DNA from: an uncultured Bacteroidales bacterium
GTDB taxonomy: Bacteria > Bacteroidota > Bacteroidia > Bacteroidales > Bacteroidaceae
Length of the DNA stretch: 64,000 nucleotides
Assembly: GCA_902774005.1 (NCBI GenBank)
Contig: CACYGK010000002.1
Span: 1-64,000, forward strand
Direction: 5' to 3'
A model generated the notes under the pieces. That model was given only the letters and a program-made list of their open reading frames with translations, was not told the DNA's origin and made no database searches. Below are positions 25,203 through 33,087 of the stretch, piece by piece. A program made the position numbers and the translations under genes. Each line of letters opens with the position of its first letter. The first letter of the stretch is position 1.

Positions 25203-25805
25203 TTAGAAGAGATATGTCAGAGAAATCTGATTTGTCTTGTTCTTTAAGCTTCCGTATTTCGAGTCGATAGATTTCGAACATGGGATGTTATAGGTATAGC
25301 CTAAGCGGACGTGACCGAGTACGGTGAAACCGACACCTACGTTCCAGTAGAAGTCGAAGTTTCTTGCCTTAAAACTCTCCGTCATGTATTCGAGTCTGAA
25401 GTCACCATTGCTGACATTGAATGAGAACTGAGGACCTGTAGCGAAGTAGAGACTTGCCACTTCATCAACTCCAAATGTATATTTGATGTTGATAGGAACA
25501 GATATGTACATCAGTTTGTCGTGACTGAAAGTGCCGTCGCCGTTGTCGGTCTTGAAGTTACGCTGGTCGTAGAGGACTGATGCGTCAAAACCGAGACCTA
25601 CGAGTGGAACCTTCACGTCGGTGGTGACACCTGCAAAGAAACCTGCCTGATGTTTGTAGTTGAAATTTGCCAATCCGTCGGAGAAGCTCAATGAACTGAG
25701 GTTAAGACCGGCTTTGATACCGAAACGAATCTGTGCGTCAGCACTTGGAGTTGCTGTGAACAGTGCAGCTGCAAGAGCTACTACTGCAAGAAGATGTCTT
25801 TTCAT
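25203..25805 (-). CDS. Small outer-membrane beta-barrel protein (PorT-family fold)
   Basis: 200 residues. Signal peptide MKRHLLAVVALAAALFTATPSADA, then about eight amphipathic strands, for example IRFGIKAGLNLSSLSF, AGFFAGVTTDVKVPL, ISVPINIKYTFG and VRLGYTYNIPCSK, ending with the aromatic C-terminus SLTYLF expected for barrel insertion. It fits the outer-membrane beta-barrel 2 (PorT-type) family. The name does not prove it is the T9SS component PorT: it is short and its neighbours are unrelated. Its TAA directly abuts the TTG start of priA in the same reading frame. Confidence 0.85.
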   Translation of the reverse strand: MKRHLLAVVALAAALFTATPSADAQIRFGIKAGLNLSSLSFSDGLANFNYKHQAGFFAGVTTDVKVPLVGLGFDASVLYDQRNFKTDNGDGTFSHDKLMYISVPINIKYTFGVDEVASLYFATGPQFSFNVSNGDFRLEYMTESFKARNFDFYWNVGVGFTVLGHVRLGYTYNIPCSKSIDSKYGSLKNKTNQISLTYLF

Positions 25806-25832
25806 ACGTATTTAATATGTTAAAAATAAAAT

Positions 25833-25870
25833 TTGCCATGCAAAGGAATATAATTTCCCCGACATGGCAA
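25833..25870 (-). terminator. Hairpin behind uxuBA, possible terminator
   Basis: TTGCCATG (25833-25840) pairs with CATGGCAA (25863-25870), with an inner GGAA/TTCC stem. On the minus strand it is followed by ATTTTATTTTT, which fits a terminator for uxuA-uxuB ahead of the barrel gene. Confidence 0.5.
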
Positions 25871-25893
25871 AATGATTATTAACTTTTTTTTAC

Positions 25894-26706
25894 TTATACA
25901 CCGCTGAAACTGCTGAAACCTCCATCTACAGGTATGATTGTGCCTGTAACGAAACTGGCTTCGTCACTTGCCAGGAACCGTACGATTCCGTTCAGTTCGG
26001 AGATGTCACCGAAACGCCCCATCGGTGTTTTGTTCAGCACCTTATGACTGCGTTCTGTCAGACTGCCATCCTCGTTGAGCAGGGCTTTGCGGTTCTGTTC
26101 GCCGATGAAGAATCCGGGTGCGATGGCATTGACACGAATCTTATCGCCGTACTTACGTGCGAAGTCCTGTGCCAACCACTTGGTCAGGGCGTTCACTCCT
26201 TCCTTGGCTATGCTGTAACCCATGACGCGACTCAGTGCGTCGTAGGCTGCCATACTGCTCACGTTGATGATGCTTCCGCTCTTCTGCTCTGCCATGATTT
26301 TTCCGAACGACAGACATGGATAGACCGTACCCCAGAGATTGAGGTCAACTACTTTCTTCAGTGCGTCCATGTCGCAATCGAACACGTTCATGTCGTCCAT
26401 GATGTTCGCACCAGCCACGTTGCCTCCGGCTGCGTTTACGAGGATGTCAACCCTGCCGAACTGATTCTTCACTTTGGCGGTCAGTTCGGTTATGGCATCG
26501 TGGTCGAGCATGTTGCATGCAAAACCGGTAACGCTCGTACCGTTGGCATCTGCCACAGGCTGCAGTTTTGCCATTGCCTTATCTACAGTCTCCTGACGAG
26601 AACCTACTATCACTACTGTGGCACCAGCCTCCAGGAGTCCCTGGCTTACGTTACTGCCCAAAACACCGGTTCCACCGGTCACTACTGCTATTTTATTCTT
26701 TAACAT
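25894..26706 (-). CDS. uxuB: D-mannonate oxidoreductase, SDR type
   Basis: Short-chain dehydrogenase, by context the fructuronate reductase that interconverts D-fructuronate and D-mannonate with NAD(H). The Rossmann motif is TGGTGVLGSN (residues 10-19), the NAG-type motif is NAAGGN, the catalytic Ser is in INVSSMA and the YxxxK pair is in YSIAKEG. It ends with GGFSSFSGV. The 270-residue SDR form is distinct from the larger enteric UxuB but is the usual form in Bacteroidetes. It is 14 nt behind uxuA, and that linkage is the main basis for the substrate. Confidence 0.9.
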   Translation of the reverse strand: MLKNKIAVVTGGTGVLGSNVSQGLLEAGATVVIVGSRQETVDKAMAKLQPVADANGTSVTGFACNMLDHDAITELTAKVKNQFGRVDILVNAAGGNVAGANIMDDMNVFDCDMDALKKVVDLNLWGTVYPCLSFGKIMAEQKSGSIINVSSMAAYDALSRVMGYSIAKEGVNALTKWLAQDFARKYGDKIRVNAIAPGFFIGEQNRKALLNEDGSLTERSHKVLNKTPMGRFGDISELNGIVRFLASDEASFVTGTIIPVDGGFSSFSGV

Positions 26707-26720
26707 ATGCGGCTCCTTTT

Positions 26721-27896
26721 TTATTTGTTGTTCATCATATATTTTACTGCTGCCATTACACCATCCATCTGGAGGAGTCCCATCATGCGACCGTGGAATG
26801 AGTAACCTGCATTATAACCCTTGTCTGCGTCGCCGAGAGTGCAACGACCATGGTCGACACGCATCGGCAGGTCTGGATTCTGTTCTTCGAAAATCTTAAC
26901 TACCTCAATCAGGTTAGCGCGACCCTTCAGGTGGTCTGCCTCGATGAAATCGCCGTTTTCCATTACGTCGGTCGAACGGAGATGTACGAAGTGGGTACGT
27001 TTTGCATACTTGCGAGCCAGAGCTGGCACATCGTTCTGACGACCCGCAGAGAGCGACCCGCAGCAGAAAGTCAGTCCGTTGTGTTTGTTTGGTACGGCAT
27101 TGAGGAACCACTCGATGTCGCTGTCGCAGGTGACTACACGTGGCAGTCCGAGCAGAGGCATTGGTGGGTCGTCGGGGTGTACACACATATTCATATCGTA
27201 CTCATCGCATGTAGGCATGATGGCTTCGAGGAAGTATTTCCAGTTTTCGCGCAGTTTGTCAGCATCGATTCCATCGTAGAGTTTCAAGAGGTTGCGGAAC
27301 AGTACCACAGGCTGTTTATCCTCTTCTGTGATATTTCCGTTGACGAAACCCTGAGTCTTGACGATGATAGTATCGACCAGTGCATCGTCGTCGGCTGGTG
27401 TCATGGTCTTTGCCATTTCAGCTGCAGCAGCCAGTTCATCAGCTGTATAGTCAGCTTCGCAACCTTCACGTTTCAGGATGTACTTGTCGAAATAGACGAA
27501 CTTCACCTTGTTGAAGAAGAGGCTTGTTGAACCATCTGCCCAAGGGTGATCGAGTTCGGTGCGTGCCCAGTCGAGTACCGGCATGAAGTTGTAACATACG
27601 GTATGGATGCCGCATTTGCTGAGGTTTGCCAGACTCACCTTGTAGTTCTCGATGAGGCGGTCGCGGTCTTTGCCGCCGTATTTGATTGCCTCGCATACGG
27701 GCAGACTCTCAACTACCGACCACCGGAGTCCGGCAGCTTCGATATAATTCTTAAGGTCCATAATGGTCTCTACTGTCCAGATGTCACCGTTCTTTACGTC
27801 GTGCAAGGCGGTTACGATGCCCTCCACACCTATCTGACGCAACATCTGCAGGGTGATTTTGTCGTTCTTTCCGAACCAACGCCATGTTTTCTCCAT
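26721..27896 (-). CDS. uxuA: Mannonate dehydratase
   Basis: Dehydrates D-mannonate to 2-keto-3-deoxygluconate in hexuronate (glucuronate) breakdown, using a divalent metal in a xylose-isomerase-like TIM barrel. Recognised by the start TWRWFGKNDKITLQMLRQIG, CYNFMPVLDWARTEL, MNMCVHPDDPP, LTFCCGSLSA, KRTHFVHLRS and MRVDHGRCTLGD near the end. Length 391 matches UxuA. It is the first gene of uxuA-uxuB; uxaC and the kinase and aldolase that would complete the route are not in this window. Confidence 0.96.
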   Translation of the reverse strand: MEKTWRWFGKNDKITLQMLRQIGVEGIVTALHDVKNGDIWTVETIMDLKNYIEAAGLRWSVVESLPVCEAIKYGGKDRDRLIENYKVSLANLSKCGIHTVCYNFMPVLDWARTELDHPWADGSTSLFFNKVKFVYFDKYILKREGCEADYTADELAAAAEMAKTMTPADDDALVDTIIVKTQGFVNGNITEEDKQPVVLFRNLLKLYDGIDADKLRENWKYFLEAIMPTCDEYDMNMCVHPDDPPMPLLGLPRVVTCDSDIEWFLNAVPNKHNGLTFCCGSLSAGRQNDVPALARKYAKRTHFVHLRSTDVMENGDFIEADHLKGRANLIEVVKIFEEQNPDLPMRVDHGRCTLGDADKGYNAGYSFHGRMMGLLQMDGVMAAVKYMMNNK

Positions 27897-27937
27897 AGGT
27901 TAGAAATATGATAGATTTGTTAATGATTATTTGACGG

Positions 27938-27945
27938 CAAAGGTA
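27938..27945 (-). promoter_or_regulatory. uxuA promoter -7 box
   Basis: TACCTTTG on the minus strand, 41 nt upstream of the uxuA start. No good TTTG is seen at the -33 distance, so an activator may be required. Confidence 0.6.
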
Positions 27946-28052
27946 CGAAACAAATTCTGATTTCATGTTCATAATTTGTAACAAAAAAGGTGCAAAATCA
28001 TACCAATATGCAAAAGAAGAGGTAACAGAGACGGATTTATCGGATGATTTCG

Positions 28053-28060
28053 TATCTTTG
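28053..28060 (+). promoter_or_regulatory. Thioesterase-dprA promoter -7 box
   Basis: TATCTTTG followed after 28 nt by the thioesterase ATG at 28089. The upstream TTTA at about 28036 is a weak -33 candidate. Confidence 0.65.
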
Positions 28061-28088
28061 CGGCGAAAATGATAAGCTATACGGAATC

Positions 28089-28496
28089 ATGGTGAATTAC
28101 ATCTATAGTCACAGGGATAAGGTACGCGACTACGAGTGCGACGTACAAGGCATTGTGAACAATGCTAACTATCAACATTATCTGGAGCATGCAAGACACG
28201 AGTTCCTGCTGTCTCACGGAGTAAGTTTTATGGATCTGCACAATCGCGGTACGGATGCTGTGGTGGCTCGTATCACGATGCAGTTCAAGACTCCGCTTCG
28301 CAGTCGTGACGAGTATGATGTGAAGATATGGGTGAAGAAGGAAGGACTGAAATGGGTGTTCATGCAGGACATCTTCCGTGTAGAAGACGATAAACTCTGT
28401 GTGAGGGCTCAGGTTGATACGGTGTGTCTGATAAACGGCAGACTGGGTGACAGCGAAGAACTGAACGAGATTTTTCTACCGTTAATTGGTCAATGA
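28089..28496 (+). CDS. Acyl-CoA thioesterase, 4HBT hotdog family
   Basis: A cytoplasmic hotdog-fold hydrolase of acyl-CoA or acyl-ACP esters (YbgC/FadM-like). The active-site motif DVQGIVNNANYQHYLEHAR carries the catalytic Asp and the helix-dipole region. The 135-residue length is standard. The frame opens 15 codons earlier, but the ATG at 28089 begins the conserved MVNYIYSHRDKVRDYECD and sits correctly behind the promoter. Its stop overlaps the start of dprA by 11 nt in another frame. The true substrate cannot be told from sequence. Confidence 0.9.
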   Translation: MVNYIYSHRDKVRDYECDVQGIVNNANYQHYLEHARHEFLLSHGVSFMDLHNRGTDAVVARITMQFKTPLRSRDEYDVKIWVKKEGLKWVFMQDIFRVEDDKLCVRAQVDTVCLINGRLGDSEELNEIFLPLIGQ

Positions 28497-29595
28497 TATC
28501 CTATACGCTATTGCGCTGACGCAGATGCGTGGCATCGGACCGTCTACGGCGCGCAGGATGTGTTCCCAGGCAGGGGACGCAAGGGTGGTGATGGAGAATC
28601 ACAACCGACTGAGGGATATACTGCCCGATGCCAGCGACCAACTGGTGGCTCTGATGGCAGATACTTCAGAGGCGATGGAGAAGGCAAAGCGGGAAATGGA
28701 GTTTATGGAGGGGAAGAGGGTGAAGTGCCTGACATTTCAGGACGATGATTACCCGCAGCGATTACTGGAATGTGACGATGCTCCCCTGGTTCTGTATTTC
28801 TGTGGAAATGCCGATCTCAACGCAAGTAAGGTGATAAGCATGGTTGGTACACGTCGTTGTACGCCTTACGGCAGGGATATGTGTCGCCGTCTGGTGGAGG
28901 AGATGAAGGAACTGATGCCCGACGTACTGATAGTAAGCGGACTGGCTTACGGCATAGATGTATGTTGCCATAGGGAGTCGCTGAGAATGGGACTGCCCAC
29001 GGTGGGGGTGTTGGCTCACGGACTGGATATGCTTTACCCGAGGACGCACCGTGAAACTGCCGTTGAAATGGTGAAAAACGGAGGTCTGCTGACTGAATAC
29101 CCGTCACAGACGAAGATGGACAAGGGACTGTTTGTGCAGAGAAACCGCATCGTTGCCGGTCTGTGCGATGCAACGATTGTGGTGGAGAGTGCCGAGAAGG
29201 GTGGTTCGCTCATCACTGCTAACCTGGCTCATGGCTACGAGCGTGAGGTATTGGCTGTACCGGGAAGAGTTACAGACGATATGAGCAAGGGATGTAACCG
29301 TATAATTCAGAACGACCTGGCTCACGCGATAAGAAATGCCGAGGATATGGCACGACTTATGGGGTGGAATACAGAACTGAAGAAAGAAGCGAAGCAGGGC
29401 GAACTGTTCGTGCAACTGACATCCGCACAACAGAAGGTGGTGGACTGCATGAGGGGACAGGCACCGATGATGACGAATCAGATTGTGACGGCAACCGGAT
29501 TGCCATTCAGCGAAGTGAGTATCGTACTCTTCGAACTGGAGAATATGCGACTCGTAGAGTTTGCAGGAGGAGGAAGATATTTGTTGAGAGTTTAG
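28486..29595 (+). CDS. dprA: DNA-processing protein DprA
   Basis: Binds incoming single-stranded DNA and loads RecA during transformation. An N-terminal helix-hairpin-helix segment (MRGIGPSTARRM) precedes the Rossmann-like core with MVGTRRCTPYG, VSGLAYGIDVCCHRESL, GVLAHGLDMLYP, QRNRIVAGLCDATIVVES and GGSLITANLA. A C-terminal winged helix follows (residues ~300-369). Translation appears to begin at TTG (28486), directly after an in-frame TAA and inside the 3' end of the thioesterase gene; the next ATG (codon 14) would cut the conserved LYAIALTQMRGIG segment. The stop lies in a heptamer array. Confidence 0.93.
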   Translation: MVNDILYAIALTQMRGIGPSTARRMCSQAGDARVVMENHNRLRDILPDASDQLVALMADTSEAMEKAKREMEFMEGKRVKCLTFQDDDYPQRLLECDDAPLVLYFCGNADLNASKVISMVGTRRCTPYGRDMCRRLVEEMKELMPDVLIVSGLAYGIDVCCHRESLRMGLPTVGVLAHGLDMLYPRTHRETAVEMVKNGGLLTEYPSQTKMDKGLFVQRNRIVAGLCDATIVVESAEKGGSLITANLAHGYEREVLAVPGRVTDDMSKGCNRIIQNDLAHAIRNAEDMARLMGWNTELKKEAKQGELFVQLTSAQQKVVDCMRGQAPMMTNQIVTATGLPFSEVSIVLFELENMRLVEFAGGGRYLLRV

Positions 29596-29610
29596 AGTTG
29601 ATAGTAAACT
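29583..29610 (+). repeat. Heptamer tandem array 4, over the dprA stop
   Basis: Four 7-bp units, GTTGAGA, GTTTAGA, GTTGATA, GTAAACT. The TAG of the second unit is the dprA stop (29593-29595). The other units also carry TGA or TAA on the sense strand, though less regularly phased than in the other arrays. Confidence 0.65.
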
Positions 29611-29642
29611 AAAAAGATAATTATTAAATAAATGTAATTTTT

Positions 29643-29673
29643 TTTGCAGTTAGCGCAGTTACTCGTAACTTCG
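29643..29673 (+). promoter_or_regulatory. Promoter of the FKBP gene pair
   Basis: TTTG (29643-29646), a 19-nt spacer and TAACTTCG (29666-29673), a one-base variant of the -7 box. The leader to the start at 29746 is about 65-70 nt. Confidence 0.65.
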
Positions 29674-29745
29674 CGCCGAAAATGAATATATTAGGATTTG
29701 GACTGAAAGTTTTCAACTTATTTAATAACAAAAACAATTAAGAAA

Positions 29746-30609
29746 ATGAAGAAATTTATGATGATGGCAGCAGTAGTTCTGACTGCCATAGCATTCACTG
29801 CTTGTAACGGTGGTGGAAAAGCAGATTTGAAGACAGACGTTGACTCTTTGGCATACGAACTCGGTGTGGCTCAGTCAGCAGGTCTGAAGCAGTACATGTC
29901 TATGCAGCTCGGTGTTGATTCTGCTTACCTCGATGAGTTCATCAAAGGTATGAAGCAGGGTGCACTGAACGAGTCAAGCCCAAAGAAGGATGCTTTCATG
30001 AAGGGTATGGAAGTGGGTAAGCAGATTCAGCAGATGTGCAAGGGTCTGAGCAACGAAGTATATGACGGCGACTCTACACAGACTGTAAATGTAAACAACC
30101 TGCTCGCTGGTTTCATCGCTGGTCTTAAGGGTACAGCTACTCAGACTCCTGAGGAGGCTATGACTTCGTTCAACAGCCGCATCGAACCAATCCAGACAGC
30201 AAACCTCGAGAAGAAGTATGGCGACAACAAGGCTGAAGGTGAGAAGTTCCTCGCTGAAAATGCTAAGAAGGAAGGTGTACAGGTTACAAAGTCTGGTCTG
30301 CAGTATAAAGTTATCGTAGCTGGCGACGGACAGGTTCCATCTGATACTGCAAAGGTAAAGGTACTCTATGAAGGTAAACTGCTTGACGGAACAGTATTCG
30401 ACAGCACAGCTAACCGCGACAACGAACCATTCGTTATCGATATGAAAGCTCCACGAGTAATCGAAGGATGGGTTGAGGCTCTGAAGATGATGCCTGCAGG
30501 TTCGAAGTGGGAAGTTTATATTCCGCAGGAGCTGGGTTACGGTTCACGTAACATGGGTCAGATCAAGCCTTTCTCTACTCTTATCTTCACTATCGAAGTT
30601 CTGAAATAA
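29746..30609 (+). CDS. FKBP-type peptidyl-prolyl isomerase, lipoprotein
   Basis: Envelope proline isomerase of the Mip/FkpA type. Signal MKKFMMMAAVVLTAIAFTAC with lipobox Cys20, so it is lipid-anchored. A helical dimerisation domain follows (DSLAYELGVAQSAGLKQYM to about residue 150), then a long helix with EKFLAENAKKEGVQVTKSG and the FKBP domain (residues ~180-287: YEGKLLDGTVFDST, EGWVEALKMMPAGSKWEVYIP, FSTLIFTIEVL). It probably assists folding of envelope or secreted proteins. A paralogue lies 9 nt downstream. Confidence 0.93.
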   Translation: MKKFMMMAAVVLTAIAFTACNGGGKADLKTDVDSLAYELGVAQSAGLKQYMSMQLGVDSAYLDEFIKGMKQGALNESSPKKDAFMKGMEVGKQIQQMCKGLSNEVYDGDSTQTVNVNNLLAGFIAGLKGTATQTPEEAMTSFNSRIEPIQTANLEKKYGDNKAEGEKFLAENAKKEGVQVTKSGLQYKVIVAGDGQVPSDTAKVKVLYEGKLLDGTVFDSTANRDNEPFVIDMKAPRVIEGWVEALKMMPAGSKWEVYIPQELGYGSRNMGQIKPFSTLIFTIEVLK

Positions 30610-30618
30610 TAGAAAGAC

Positions 30619-31635
30619 ATGAAGTTAGCAATCATAGTAACAGCACTTGCAATGTCAAGTGCTGTTTTTGCACAGACAAGTGCAAAGGACAGCATCGCAG
30701 CATTTAAGGCTGCACAGAAAGAAGCAAAGGCTCTGAAGGCTGCTCAGCTGAAAGCTTTCAAGCAGAAGCAGAAGGAAGATCTGGCTGCATTCATCAAGGC
30801 TCAGGAGCAGGGTGCAGGTGCCGAGTACGTATTGCCTGCAGTAGAGATGAAGAACGCAGGCGACAGCCTGGCTCACATCTATGGTATTGCTCAGAGCAGC
30901 GGACTGATGAACTACATGATTTCACAGCTTGGTGTTGATACTGCATACATCAGCAAGTTCTGCGAAGGAGTGATGGACCGTGCAAAGGCGGACCCCAAGG
31001 ACAAGGCTCAGTTCGCATACACCGCAGGTGGTCAGATCGGAGGTCAGATACTGAATATGGCTACTAAATTCTCACAGGATTATTATTCAGCCGACCCCGA
31101 CATGACTATCGACCCCAGCATCGTGGCTCACGGACTGCTCGAAGGACTTCTCGGCAAGAATACCATACCCGTAAGCGAAGCTTCACAGGAGTTCAAGAAG
31201 AAGATAGAAGAACGTCAGGCAGAGAACAAAGAACGTCTCTACGGTGCTAACCGCAAGGCAGGTGAGGACTTCCTGGCAGAAAACAAGACAAAGGAAGGAG
31301 TACACGTCACGAAATCAGGTCTGCAGTACAAGGTGCTGACTATGGGTTCGGGTGATATGCCTAGAGTTATAGACAAGGTGAAAGTAAACTACGAAGGTAC
31401 ATTGATCGACGGAACAGTCTTCGACAGCAGCATCAAGCGCGGTCAGCCGGCTACGTTCCAGGTAAACCAGGTAATCAAGGGATGGACCGAAGCCCTGAAG
31501 ATGATGCCTGTAGGTTCGAAGTGGGAACTTTACATCCCACAGGAACTGGCATACGGCGATCGTGAGACAGGCAGTCAGATAAAGCCATACTCTGCCCTCA
31601 TCTTCACAGTCGAACTGCTTGAGATAGTGAAATAG
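30619..31635 (+). CDS. FKBP-type peptidyl-prolyl isomerase, soluble periplasmic paralogue
   Basis: 338 residues. Signal peptide MKLAIIVTALAMSSAVFAQ ends in AFA-Q-type sequence without a lipobox, so this copy should be soluble. A Lys/Ala-rich helical insert (residues ~25-65) is absent from its neighbour. It then has the same dimerisation segment (DSLAHIYGIAQSSGLMNYM) and FKBP domain (YEGTLIDGTVFDSS, KGWTEALKMMPVGSKWELYIP). The close similarity and 9-nt spacing point to tandem duplication followed by a change in anchoring. The C-terminus (LLEIVK) is four residues longer. Confidence 0.92.
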   Translation: MKLAIIVTALAMSSAVFAQTSAKDSIAAFKAAQKEAKALKAAQLKAFKQKQKEDLAAFIKAQEQGAGAEYVLPAVEMKNAGDSLAHIYGIAQSSGLMNYMISQLGVDTAYISKFCEGVMDRAKADPKDKAQFAYTAGGQIGGQILNMATKFSQDYYSADPDMTIDPSIVAHGLLEGLLGKNTIPVSEASQEFKKKIEERQAENKERLYGANRKAGEDFLAENKTKEGVHVTKSGLQYKVLTMGSGDMPRVIDKVKVNYEGTLIDGTVFDSSIKRGQPATFQVNQVIKGWTEALKMMPVGSKWELYIPQELAYGDRETGSQIKPYSALIFTVELLEIVK

Positions 31636-31694
31636 GAAACCATCAGAAAAATATAAAGCAGGAGACGTGAAAAATTCTCTCCCCTGCCGCTCTC

Positions 31695-31760
31695 AAATTC
31701 CAAGCGCTTAGAATTTAAGTTTCAAGCGCTTGGAATTTTATTTCTAAGCGCTTGGAATTT
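31695..31760. repeat. Three palindromes at exact 22-bp spacing
   Basis: Three near-perfect ~22-bp palindromes with the common core AAGCGCTT and flanks TTC(C/T/A)-...-GAA. The AGCGCT centres fall at 31705/6, 31727/8 and 31749/50, so the period is exactly 22 bp, two helical turns. They occupy the gap between two convergent genes. They could be a protein-binding array, a bidirectional transcription end or a repetitive extragenic element. Confidence 0.85.
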
Positions 31761-31822
31761 CAACGAGAAGGACGAGCCACAAAAAGAGCATTGGGATACA
31801 AGGAAAATGCGCCTTGCTTATC

Positions 31823-33055
31823 CTATCCGAAGAACAGGTATGCTATGAATATTGCTGCGAGGATGCCGGCAAAGTCGGCAAGGAGTCCGCAGGTGAGTGC
31901 GTGGCGTGTGTGACGTATGCTCACGCTACCGAAATAGACGGCGAGGATATAGAAGGTGGTGTCGGTGGAGCCTTGGAAGATGCATGCCAGGCGACCGGCA
32001 AAGGAGTCGGCTCCGTATTGTGTCATGCAATCGACCATCATGCCACGTGCTCCGGAACCGGAGAGGGGTTTCATGAGTGCTGTGGGCAGGGCCGGTACGA
32101 AGTCGGCATTCAGTCCGAGGGTTTCCATCAGCCAGTTGATGCCTCTGATTAGGATGTCCATACCTCCGCTGGCGCGGAATACGCCGATGGCTACGAGGAT
32201 GGCTACGAGGTAGGGGATGACTCGGACGGCTGTGGTGAATCCGTCTTTGGCTCCCTCGACGAAGGCATCATATACGTTGATGCGTTTGCGCATGCCGGCT
32301 ATGATGAAGCTGAGGATGATGGCAAAGAGGATGACGTTGGCTGCTACGGTGCTGACTGTATCCATCGTTTCCTTGGGCATCTGTGAGAGTCCCCAGATGA
32401 TGGCTGCCACGAAGAGGCACATGCCTCCGAGGGTGGTGAGCAGTACGGGATGGAGCAGGTTGATGCGCTGGTAGAGTGACACGGTGATGATGCCCACAAG
32501 TGTGGCTACGAAGGTGGCCAGCAGTATGGGGATGAAGATGTCGGTAGGTTGTGCTGCGCCGAGTTGTGCCCTATAGACCATGATGCTGACGGGTATGATG
32601 GTCAGTCCGGAGGTGTTGAGCACGAGGAACATGATCATGGGATTGGTAGCCGTGTCTTTCTTGGGATTAAGCGACTGCATTGACTCCATGGCTTTGAGTC
32701 CGAGCGGGGTGGCTGCATTGTCGAGTCCAAGCATGTTGGCGGCTATGTTCATGAAGATATGTCCGGTAGCCGGATGTCCCTTGGGGATGTCGGGGAAGAG
32801 GCGGGTGAACACAGGGGAGAGTACGCGGGAGAGTGCATTGACGGCACCACCCTGTTCGCCTATCTTCATTACGCCCATCCAGAGGGAGAGTACTCCGGTG
32901 AGTCCGAGTGATATCTCGAAGGCTGTCTTTGAGTTGTCGAACGTGGAGTTGATGATGTCGGCAAATACCGATGTGTTGCCGAATACGCAGCTCTGCACCA
33001 GGGCACAGACGGCTGCGAGAAGGAAGAAGGCTATCCAGATATAGTTTAATACCAT
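31823..33055 (-). CDS. SpmA/SpmB-like nucleoside-recognition membrane protein (fusion)
   Basis: 410 residues, about ten hydrophobic helices, with two copies of the nucleoside-recognition (Gate) domain. The first half resembles sporulation protein SpmA (SLGLTGVLSLWMGVMKIGE, NMLGLDNAATPLGLKAME) and the second SpmB (GAKDGFTTAVRVIPYLVAI, PLSGSGARGMM, STDTTFYILAVYFGSV). In Bacillus these are two separate proteins tied to spore-core dehydration, but in a non-sporulating bacterium the role is unknown, perhaps small-solute transport. It is the last gene of a close-packed minus-strand series starting at metY. Confidence 0.88.
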   Translation of the reverse strand: MVLNYIWIAFFLLAAVCALVQSCVFGNTSVFADIINSTFDNSKTAFEISLGLTGVLSLWMGVMKIGEQGGAVNALSRVLSPVFTRLFPDIPKGHPATGHIFMNIAANMLGLDNAATPLGLKAMESMQSLNPKKDTATNPMIMFLVLNTSGLTIIPVSIMVYRAQLGAAQPTDIFIPILLATFVATLVGIITVSLYQRINLLHPVLLTTLGGMCLFVAAIIWGLSQMPKETMDTVSTVAANVILFAIILSFIIAGMRKRINVYDAFVEGAKDGFTTAVRVIPYLVAILVAIGVFRASGGMDILIRGINWLMETLGLNADFVPALPTALMKPLSGSGARGMMVDCMTQYGADSFAGRLACIFQGSTDTTFYILAVYFGSVSIRHTRHALTCGLLADFAGILAAIFIAYLFFG

Positions 33056-33087
33056 TGGAATTGACGGGGCTTAGTATGGGTTTTGAG

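Noticed and set aside
25203..25805. Naming the barrel gene porT as a T9SS component
   Set aside because: It has the general PorT-type barrel fold, but it is short, has no T9SS neighbours and lacks anything specific to the secretion factor. Left as an outer-membrane barrel.
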